Source of the DNA: Hybos culiciformis
Taxonomy: Eukaryota; Arthropoda; Insecta; Diptera; Hybotidae
Direction: 5' to 3'
NCBI GenBank assembly: GCA_964007475.1
Contig: OZ023273.1
Span: 23,175,557-23,239,556 of the forward strand
DNA: 64,000 nucleotides
Shown: positions 54,732 through 64,000 of the stretch, one piece after another
Layout of the letters: each line of letters begins with the position of its first letter
Position numbering within the stretch: the first letter of the stretch is position 1
Program-made: the position numbers and the translations under genes
The notes under the pieces: generated by a model
Told to the model about the DNA's origin: nothing
The model's input: only the letters and a program-made list of their open reading frames with translations
The model's database searches: none

Positions 54732-57464
54732 ATGAGTCAAATGAAAACTTTTAAATTATTTTCAATATTTCAAACAACATTTATTTTATTTATTTTTGTC
54801 CTATGTTTGAAGCCGAGTAACGGATACGATTACAAAATTGGTTTGGGTCGAGCTGATTGCACTGGACCTACCGTAGAAATTACATTTGTAGGAATTTAAA
54901 TAAATATTTTCATAATAGCTTAAACTAAAATTAAACCAAAATACATTTTTTATCAGATGGGATATGTCAATCCAGGACAGAAGGGAGAAGGTTTACATTT
55001 AAGACAATTTTCTAGAGCTTTCATTATAGGAGAGAATAATAAGAGAATTGTTTTTGTCAGCGTTGATTCACAATCAATTGGTCATGATGTGAAGCGAGAA
55101 GTATGTTTTTCATATAAAACTAAATAAAATATATTGCATTGTACAAGCTTGGGGAAAAATTTTTGTAACAAGATACAATGATTTTAATTTTTTTCAGGTA
55201 GTTAAAAAATTGGAAGGTAAATATGGCAACTTATATACAATGGAAAATGTCATGATAAGTGCAACCCATGATCACAGTGCAGCAGGTGGTCATCTTGTTT
55301 ACTTGCTTTACGATATATCAGTTTTAGGTTTCTCACGACAGAATTATGATATTTTAATTGAAGGGATTTTCTTGGTAATAATTTTTTTTTATTTTTTATT
55401 ATTAAATGCTATTATTTAAATTTATTTCTTAACAGAGTATAGAAAGAGCCCACGATAGCTTACAAGATGGACGTGTCTATATGGCCGAAACAGAAGTCTT
55501 AAATGCTAACATTAACAGATCACCACTTTCTTACTTAGAAAATCCATTAGAAGAGAGACAACTTTATGAATATGATACTGATAAAACATTAACTCAATTG
55601 CAGTTTTATAACAATCAAAGCCATTTGATTGGTGTTTTTAATTGGTTTTCAGTGCATGGGACTTCAATGAACAAAAGTAATCATTTGGTTTCATCTGACA
55701 ACTTGGGATATGCATCAATGCTGATGGAAAAGAAATATAATACCGAGGATCTACCTGGGCAGGTAAAATAAACTTCTCAAAATAAAGTTTTAAAAACAAA
55801 ATATTGTGGATATTGACTTGTTATTGTTTTTTTAGGGAAAGTTTATAGGAGCGTTTGCATGTTCTCACAGTGGCGACGTATCTCCAAATATTGACGGCCC
55901 AAAGTGTGAATTTTCCCGAAAACCATGCGACAATCTGGCTTCTAAATGTGCAATAGGTGAAGGAGATTGTTTCGCTTCAGGACCTGGAAGTGATATGTTT
56001 GAAAGTACTGAAATAATTGCTTCGAGAATTTTTGCAAAAGCTTCGGTAATTAATTATCAAATTAAAAATTTTCTGTTTATAGAAAATATAAATTTATTTT
56101 AGGAATTATTAAACCAAGGGCCTGGGGAAGAGCTGGTTGGGGAGATTAATTATGTTCATCAATTTATAGATATGGTAAATACAAAAATAACAGCTCTGAA
56201 TCCCTTAACCAATAAAATAGAAACTATTAAGGGATGTTCCCCCGCAATGGGTACGAGTTTTGCAGCAGGAACAACTGATGGAACTGGCATCTCAATACTA
56301 AGCCAAGGCGCGAGTACCAGCAATAATAAAATTTGGAATATTGTTAAAAAATATGTGCCAGAAATAATTAAAGAGGATTGTGATTGCCAAGCTCCGAAAC
56401 CAATTTTGCTGCCTGCTGGGAGGGTAAAATTTATTTTTATTTATTTGGAACAAACAGGAATAACTTTATTGAATGTTACTTATAAAATACTTTTTTAGAT
56501 AAATGTTCCATACCCTTGGATACCAACTATTTTACCAACACAGCTTTTGAAAATTGGTAAATTAGTTATAATAGGAGCTCCTGGAGAATTCACAACTATG
56601 TCAGGTAGAAGAATCAGAAATCGTATGAGAAATATATTTTTAAATCAATCGAATGAAGAAACAAAAGTTATTTTAGCCGGCTTAACAAATGCATATTCAA
56701 GCTATGTTGCAACACCAGAAGAGTATCAGGTATAGTTGATATAATATTCTATAAAAAATATATTTTTTATTACTTTTATCATTCTAGATCCAAAGATATG
56801 AAGGAGCTTCGACTATGTTCGGTCCACAAACGTTGACACTTTATATAGATCAGTATGAGAAATTAGCTAAATCAATGATTTTTAAGGAAAACATAGATCA
56901 AGGTCCTTTACCAAAAAATTTTGTTGATAAAGCGTTGTCAGTTCAACCAGGTTAGAAAGTGCATAAAAATATAAAACAAAATTATCAGATTTATTTCTTT
57001 TGAATTTAAGGTGTTGTTTATGATAGCGCTCCAATTGGCCAAAGTTTTGGATATGTTATTGATCAGCCTGAATCAAAGTATTGGGTAAACGATACTGTAA
57101 CTGTGTCATTTGTTTCAGGAAATTTACGCAACAATTTGATGACAGAAAAAACATTTTTAACCGTGGAACGAACTATAGACGGGGATAATTGGTGGGTTAT
57201 TGCTACCGATGCCAATTGGGAGACTATGTATTGTTTTTAAGAAATTTTTTTATAATTTTAAATTAATATTTTGTGGATTTTAGAATACGTTGGGTAAGAA
57301 CATCAACAGTACTTGGACAAAGTGTGGTGTACATTTCATGGCAAATTAATGAAGATACAGAGCCCGGAATATACAGAATAAAACATTTTGGTTATTATAA
57401 ACCATTAGTTGGAGAATCAAAACCATATGAAGGAACATCTAAGCCATTTGGAATTAGAGCATAA
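54732..57464 (+). CDS. Neutral ceramidase, copy 3
   Basis: Ten exons join in frame to 708 residues: 54732-54887, 54957-55100, 55198-55374, 55436-55762, 55836-56045, 56103-56423, 56499-56729, 56788-56950, 57011-57227, 57284-57464. The N-terminus is longer than in the paralogs, with a hydrophobic signal peptide before YKIGLGRADCTGP; a second ATG at 54741 aligns better with the starts of copies 2 and 4. Active-site signature of the copy 2-4 group: ATHDHSAAGGH (Pro to Ala here only), FSVHGTS, HSGDVSPNIDGP, PGEFTTMSGRR, AYSSYVATPEEYQ. All splice sites are GT-AG, including GTTAGA at intron 8. It ends FGIRA. There is a foldback element about 230 bp downstream. Confidence 0.94.
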
Positions 57465-57691
57465 TTTTTTTATAATAATTCTCGTTTTTTGTTCATTAAT
57501 TAATTATTATTGATTTCAAGATAAAAGGATATATTATTAAAGCATATATATTAAAGTATATAATATTTTAATTATACGGTAATAATCAAATACGATTTTT
57601 ATTTTGACCCAAGAATGAGGGATCAATTCGAAAAATTCTTGAAGAAAATTTAGAATTATCTATTAGGTTAAGTTTAGTTTTTTTTTCTATA
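57465..57691. other. 3' flank of ceramidase copy 3, no feature
   Basis: AT-rich 3' region. No canonical AATAAA close to the stop codon; an ATTAAA occurs at about 57535. The foldback element starts at its right side. Confidence 0.4.
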
Positions 57692-58612
57692 CCTTTTCAA
57701 CTTCAAATTGGAAATAATCATTTTCAAATTAGAAATAATCATTTTCAAAATGGAAATAATCATTTTCAAAATGGAATTAATCATTTTCAAAATGGAAATG
57801 ATCATTTTCAAAATGGAATTAATCATTTTCAAAATGGAAATAATCATTTTCAAAATGGAAATAATCATTTTCAAAATGGAATTAATCATTTTCAAAATGG
57901 AAATAATCATTTTCAAAATGAAAATTAATCTTAAAATAGTAAGGTAGCAAGCCAGATACGATCAAACAGTGTTTGAAGTTTTTTATTAGTTGCATCTTTG
58001 CCAAAAAGTGCAATATACAAAAAAAAAATTTTTGTTTAAAAAAATGTCGTATATTAAAAAATGTCGTATATTAAGAAATGATAATGTTAAAAAGCAAATT
58101 TGTGCTTTATAAAACAACTTTCCATCCATTAACCCACCTATATAATGTCGTTTTCACTCCTAAAGTTTTTGAGAGCGCTCTCCAATCCCCACCACATTGT
58201 TGTGTAAAACACAAATTTTCTTTTTAACATTATCAGGTTCCCACTTCTCAATGAACGACATTTTTTTAAACAAAAATTTTTTTTTTGTATATTGCACTTT
58301 TTGGCAAAGATGCAACTAATAAAAAACTTGAAACACTTTTTGAGCGTATCTGGCTTGCTACCTTACTATTTTAAAATTAATTTCCAATTTGAAAATGATT
58401 ATTTCCATTTAGAAAATGATTATTTCCATTTAGAAAATGATTATTTCCAATTTGAAAATGATTATTTCCATTTAGAAAATGATTATTTCCATTTAGAAAA
58501 TGATTATTTCCATTCAGAAAATGATTATTTCCATTTTGAAAATGATTATTTCCATTTTGAAAATGATTATTTCCATTTTGAAAATGATTATTCCAATTTG
58601 AAGTTGAAAAGG
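57692..58612. mobile_element. Foldback-type element with 21-bp tandem arrays in both arms
   Basis: The two arms (57692 to about 58118, and about 58199-58612) are inverted copies beginning CCTTTTCAACTTCAAATTGG. Each arm has an outer array of about ten 21-bp units (consensus AAATAATCATTTTCAAAATGG; left array 57708-57930, right array 58380-58600 inverted), then a unique inner part containing GTAAGGTAGCAAGCCAGATA. The central loop is about 80 bp. This architecture is like Drosophila Foldback/Galileo elements, but no transposase is present and no target duplication was found. The ORFs across the arrays are repeat artefacts. Confidence 0.85.
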
Positions 58613-60218
58613 CTGCTTTTCAGATCAATCCGATTCTTTCATAAATATTAATCAATTAATCGGATTTAATAAATTGCTTTTATTAATAAAATTTTTTTTT
58701 TTTGAATTTGAATTCCTTTTTACAAATCAATCTTTAAATTTTTTTTTTGAATTTTCAAACAGTTCCATGCATTTGTTATAACAATTATGGCTATATAGAT
58801 GTACAATTCAAATAATATTTTTTCACGGCTATTAAAAAGGGCGATTTATGTATAAATTTTGAATTTTGAATTTCAGAAAATTATAGAACTTTTAATCCCA
58901 AAAGCACTCGAAAGTCAATCAAAAAAAAAAACATACATAAATAAAAATTTCCTGAAATCAAAAATACCTAATCAAAATACCACCAATTAATATTTATAAG
59001 TACCAAACAAAAATAAATATTTTGATTATATTTTGCGAACATTATTTTTATTTAAAATAATGAAACCGATAACGAAAGCCAAGTACGTTTGTGAATTACA
59101 AAAATATCGTTTTCATTAAAAATTTTTAAGATTTCATTCAATAATTGTCGCAATAAGCTTTTATATCATTATTCACATTTTTTTATAATACCTATCGTTT
59201 CTATTTAAGTTTTTCAATGTTAGCAGGCCCGGAGCAACTTAAATTGGTCCGGGTTTTTTAATTTTGCTAAAATTATTTTTTGAATAATGAAAAACTTAAA
59301 TAATTTAAATTTTGTTTGGTACAATGAAGTATATACAGAGATCGTTTTTCACATTTCGGTTCAAAATTTCGTTTAAATTTTGTAAGATCTAATTATTCCA
59401 AAAATTTAGTCGAAATTTTTAATTCTAGTTCAAGTTATTAGTGGCAATACAAGTCTATCAGCAAAATTATACTTATTAACTTATTTTTATTGGAATTCAT
59501 TTAGAATCTTTGGTCACAATCGGAACCTCTTAACTGTTTTTTGGATTGGAACAATGGACATTATTCTAATTGTCGTTGTAGTCAATTAAAACTTTTAATA
59601 TGCAAAACGTTTGCGTAATAATAATGTCAATTTTTGGCTGCTTGAGAGCTTATATTGTAGAATCTAACACTTTATTTGAGATGAAAGTGTACTAGATTTC
59701 CTATATTTTGGCATTCCAAAGGTTAGAAACTTAACTTCATAGTTATAGTTAATTTTAGTCGTGGACGCATATTAAAAAAAAGGTGGCTCACTTAAATAAA
59801 AAAAAACTAATAATCTAAAATACTGGACATGACTGTTCCATTTTCTTCTCGATGTCGATATCTTCTTATATTAATTTTAAGCATTATCAGATTACATTAA
59901 TTAGTAATTACATTTATGTAAATTAAAAATAATTTTTACCCCAGTAGCCCATACATAAGCCCAGATTGTTAGTATTAATAATATTTTAACAAAAATTTAT
60001 TTAATTTTAGTATACCCTGTTTCCCAAGAGCTTAGGATTTCTTTATTATATCTTAAAGTATTCTTATCAATGGGAAAAGAAAATCCCAAATACTTCAATT
60101 AACTAACTTGAGTACTATTGAATATTTATTGATAATAAGAATTGTGGAATATAATTAGATCAGTTGAAGTTCAAATACCGTAACTTCAAGTTAAACATAT
60201 TTCAAATTTAAGTTGAAA
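58613..60218. other. Spacer between ceramidase copies 3 and 4
   Basis: AT-rich. A small GC hairpin at about 59223-59260 (GCCCGGAGC...GGTCCGGG) may be a transposon scrap. No gene. Confidence 0.4.
60160..60164 (+). promoter_or_regulatory. Candidate initiator of ceramidase copy 4
   Basis: TCAGT within AATTAGATCAGTTGAAGTT, 57 nt before the ATG, matches the motif before copies 2 and 3. No TATA box at -30. Confidence 0.4.
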
Positions 60219-63200
60219 ATGAAAATTTTAAAAATAGTGCCAATATTTTCAATAGTTTTTCTATGTTTCAGTCTAAGTTATGGTTACAAAATTGGTTTGG
60301 GTAGAGCTGATTGCACTGGACCTACTGTGGAGATTACATTTGTGAGCAGCTGATATTAAAATTTTAATAAATCAAAATTTATATTAAAAAATTTTCATTT
60401 ATTTCACAGATGGGATACGCCAACCCAGGGCAGAAGGGAGAAGGTTTACACTTAAGGCAATATTCCAGAGCTTTTATTATAGAAGACAATAATAAAACAA
60501 CTGTTTTTGTTAGCGTTGATTCATTAGCAATAAGCCATGATGTTAAGCGAGAAGTGAGTTTTTAATGTATCTACATGAAACACAAATTCTCTATTGAATA
60601 CTTTATTATATTTCTTCTTTGTGAAAAAATTAAATTATGTTTTCTACTAAGATATTTTCTCGAAATCTTATCGTTATTGTTAACATTTATTTATTAGATT
60701 AAATAGATTTATTTATTAATTCATAATATTTTGATAAATAAAATATGACGCGAATAATAATTTTTTTTCTATACAGAACCAAAACGTCATGTTAATGTAG
60801 AGTAGAGTTATATAGAGAATTTTACTTCCTACAGTGTGCATTAAAATTCGACAACCTTTACGTGGATATGAAATACAACTTAACTTTACAAAATTCAAAA
60901 ACTCTTATTAACATAATAATGTCACATTTTTTATACACACATACATAGGTGGTTAAAAAACTTGAATCCAAATTCGACAATTTATATACAATGGAAAATA
61001 TTATGATCAGCGCGACTCATGACCACAGTGCACCAGGCGGACATCTTGTTCACATGCTTTACGATATATCGATTTTAGGCTTCATTAAACAAAATTATGA
61101 AATTTTGGTTGATGGAATTTTCTTGGTAATAACTTTTCGAATCAAAATTTAAATTTTATGATGGAATTTGATTATAATTCGTTTAATAGAGCATAGAAAG
61201 AGCCCACAATAGCTTACAAGATGGACGTGTCTATTTGGCCAAAACAGAAGTGTTAAATGCTAGTATTAGTAGATCACCACTTTCTTATTTAGAAAATCCA
61301 TTGGAAGAGAGACAACTTTATGAATATGATACTGATAAGACTTTAACTCAAATGCAGTTTTATAATAATCAAAGCAATTTGATTGGTGTTTTTAATTGGT
61401 TTTCAGTGCATGCAACTTCAATGAACTACAGTAATCATTTAGTAACGTCTGACAACTTGGGGTATGCATCAATGCTAATGGAAAAAGAGTACAATCCGAA
61501 GGACTTACCTGGAAAAGTAAGCTACGCTTCTTTTTCTAAAATTTAATACTTTATTATATGAATTGATGAATAATACAATTAGTAACTGCTTCGATTATGT
61601 TCATTTGTTTATTGAAATTAATAATTATATCTTTTGAAAAAAAAGTTTTTTTTTTTCTTAAGCTAACTATAAATGTTCTCAAGTTTATTAATTTGATCAA
61701 TAAATTGAATATAACCAAGAAGTATTATGTTATCATTTAATGAAAAACAATATGAATAAATAAATACTTTTTTCTAGGGTAAATTTGTAGGAGCATTTGC
61801 ATGCTCGCATAGTGGAGACGTTTCTCCAAATATTGACGGCCCAAAATGTGAATTTTCTCGAAGACCGTGTGATAATCTGGCTTCCAAATGTGAAAAAGGT
61901 GAAGGAGAGTGTTTCGCTTCCGGACCTGGACGAGATATGTTTGAAAGCACAAAAATAATCGCTTCAAGAATTTATGAAAAAGCTTCAGTAATTAATTTCC
62001 ATATCAAATGTTTATTAAAAAAATATAAATATAAACAAATTATTTTAGGAAATACTACGACAAGGTCCAGGGGAGGAACTCATTGGAGAAGTTAATTATA
62101 TCCACCAATTTATAGATATGGAAAATCGAGAAGTTACCGCATTAAATCCCTTAACCAATAAAATAGAGTCCATTAAAGGATGTTCGCCCGCAATGGGCAT
62201 GAGCTTCGCTGCTGGAACTACTGATGGAACAGGATTATCTATAGCTAAGCAAGGCATGAATTCAAGTGATAATAAAATTTGGAATATAGTTAAAAAATTT
62301 CTTCCAAAAATAATCAAAGAAGATATTGATTGTCAAGCTCCTAAACCAATCCTTCTACCAGTTGGAAGAGTAAGTAAATATGATCCGTTAACGATTTTGT
62401 CAAACTTTGGTTTCTGTTTTTAATTTAAACAGTGATTAAATTAATAAAAAATTATAAAAGAGATACACATATGCATTAAAATATGCATGAAAACGTTCTA
62501 AAATTATTGAACAACCCTTTTTGATTAAATTTAATGTCAGTGAACTGTTTTGGTATAAGTATTTTACAAATTACAGATAAAAATGCCATATCCATGGGCA
62601 CCAACTATTTTACCAACACAGCTTCTGAAAATTGGTAAATTAGTTATAATAGGAGCTCCCGGAGAATTCACAACAATGTCTGGCAGAAGAGTAAGACGTC
62701 GATTATCTAATATATTTTCTAAAGAATCAAATGAAGATACAGAAGTTATCTTAGCTGGGTTAACAAATACATATTCGAGTTATGTTGCAACACCAGAAGA
62801 GTATCAGGTACGCAAAACGTTATTTTAATTTTTTTTTATCAGAATTTTAATTTATGATTTATTTACAGATTCAAAGGTATGAAGGAGCATCAACAATGTT
62901 TGGTCCCCAAACTTTAACACTATATATTGATCAGTATGAGAGGTTAGCTAAATCTCTGATTCATAACGAACGATTAAATCAGGGACCTGTGCCAAAAAGT
63001 TTTGTCGACAAAACGTGGTCATTCCAAACAGGTAAAGAATATAACTAAACAATGCTAATGATTTTCTAAAATTTTTAAATTGTTAGGTGTTGTTTTTGAT
63101 AGTGCTCCAATCCGTAAAGATTTTGGATATGTAATTAATCAAGCTAAATCACAATATTGGATCAATGAAACTGTTAAAGTTTCGTTTGTGTCAGGAAATC

Positions 63201-63544
63201 CACGAAATAATTTGATGAGAGAAAAAACATTTTTAACTGTGGAACGCACTGAAGATGGAATTAATTGGAATGTAGTTGCAACCGACGCTAATTGGGAGAC
63301 CATGTACGGCTTTTTTTAAAGTTTTTTATAATTAAAGTTAATATTTTATTTGAAATATTGTAGAATGCATTGGGAAAGAACCTCAACTATACTTGGACAT
63401 AGTGTTACACACATTTCATGGGAACTCAATGAAAATACAGAGCCGGGAATATACAGAATAACACATTTCGGATATTATAAACCTTTGATTGGAAATGCAA
63501 AACCCTACCAAGGATCATGTCAACCATTTGGTGTAAGACGTTGA
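60219..63544 (+). CDS. Neutral ceramidase, copy 4
   Basis: Ten exons join in frame to 697 residues: 60219-60341, 60410-60553, 60949-61125, 61190-61516, 61778-61987, 62049-62369, 62577-62807, 62869-63031, 63087-63303, 63364-63544. The signal peptide (about 1-22) ends SLSYG before YKIGLGRADCTGP. It carries the copy 2-4 signature: SATHDHSAPGGH, FSVHATS, HSGDVSPNIDGP, PGEFTTMSGRR and TYSSYVATPEEYQ. Introns 2, 4 and 6 are longer than in copies 2 and 3. It ends FGVRR, with AATAAA at 63551. Exon sequences are closest to copy 2 in exon 6 and to copy 3 in exon 4 by eye, which would fit gene conversion or stepwise duplication. Confidence 0.94.
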
Positions 63545-63550
63545 TTCCAC

Positions 63551-63556
63551 AATAAA
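63551..63556 (+). terminator. Poly(A) signal of ceramidase copy 4
   Basis: AATAAA seven bases after the stop codon, with a second AATAAA at about 63616. Either could direct 3' end formation. Confidence 0.5.
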
Positions 63557-64000
63557 ATTGTTATGACTTCTATATACTTTTATATAATATGTACAATGTA
63601 GATACATATTTTGTTAATAAAAATCACATTAAATTTAAAAAAATTTTTTTTTTAATTTCTTCATTTTATTTCCATGAAAACGCCTATAACGACCTCACTA
63701 TAATAAAAGATTCAATTTATTTATAACAAAAATAATATATATCAAGATTTGAAACTCAAAAAAAAAAATGTGCTGCTTATTGTATCCAAAACAACAACAA
63801 AAAACATCCAGACGCACGTATTAAAAACACAAATACGCCCAGCCCGAGGAAAAGTTTAATGCCACCCTGTGTGCCCGGTGCTTATTTTTGTAAACAATGG
63901 AAAATTTTGTCAAAAAAACCAAAATACAAAAATAATTGTTTTTCAGTTTTTAAATTTTAAATTATTAATAAATTAAATATTTTTTTCTAATTTTCTTATA
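63557..64000. other. Right edge, no gene seen
   Basis: AT-rich 3' flank of copy 4, then a slightly GC-richer patch at about 63780-63890 (ACGCCCAGCCCGAGG) with no recognisable coding frame or repeat ends. Confidence 0.4.

Noticed and set aside
57674..57947. Long repetitive ORFs on both strands (MEIIIFK-type and SILKMII-type repeats) and the inverted one at 58292-58651
   Set aside because: They arise because the 21-bp repeat unit is a multiple of three and lacks stops; no gene signals.
57708..58600. CRISPR-like repeat array
   Set aside because: Units are contiguous 21-bp tandem repeats without spacers, in an intron-containing nuclear genome.

Overview
This window is nuclear DNA from an AT-rich animal genome, almost certainly an insect or other arthropod. 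The base composition is roughly 80% A+T by eye. Every recognisable gene is split by short GT-AG introns. The gene families are animal ones: prolyl 4-hydroxylase alpha, neutral ceramidase, and secreted proteins with the farnesoic-acid-O-methyltransferase-like domain common in insects. I see no tRNA, rRNA, CRISPR array or bacterial-type operon, and I cannot name the species.

Layout. (1) Positions 1-10257, minus strand: a collagen prolyl 4-hydroxylase alpha-subunit gene, read through nine coding exons. Its last exon lies off the left edge, and a splice acceptor just upstream of the ATG shows that its 5' leader starts further right. (2) Nested in its 5-kb intron, on the plus strand, are two tandem paralogous genes for small secreted proteins. 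Each has a signal peptide exon, a Methyltransf_FA-like exon and a helical tail exon, with identical intron phases. (3) Positions 10258-45564: about 35 kb with no gene I can recognise. It holds a triple 143-bp tandem repeat and a dense cluster of non-autonomous inverted-repeat transposons at 20.8-29.5 kb. Four of those are flanked by perfect TTA or TAA duplications, as in the PIF/Harbinger superfamily. Some weak exon-like islands on the minus strand (27.5, 33.2, 35.1 and 37.1 kb) are also there. (4) Positions 45565-63544: four tandem neutral ceramidase genes, all plus strand and all intact (697-708 residues). A 0.9-kb foldback element sits between copies 3 and 4.

How they relate. The ceramidase cluster has one conventional copy (copy 1) and three mutually close copies (2-4). 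Copies 2-4 share an extra intron and the same substitutions next to the zinc and nucleophile motifs, so they look like a lineage-specific expansion of a secreted lipid hydrolase. The prolyl hydroxylase acts in the ER on collagens and has no evident functional link to the ceramidases. All exon joins were worked out by hand from splice consensus, frame and, for the paralogs, conserved phase; none was checked against transcripts.
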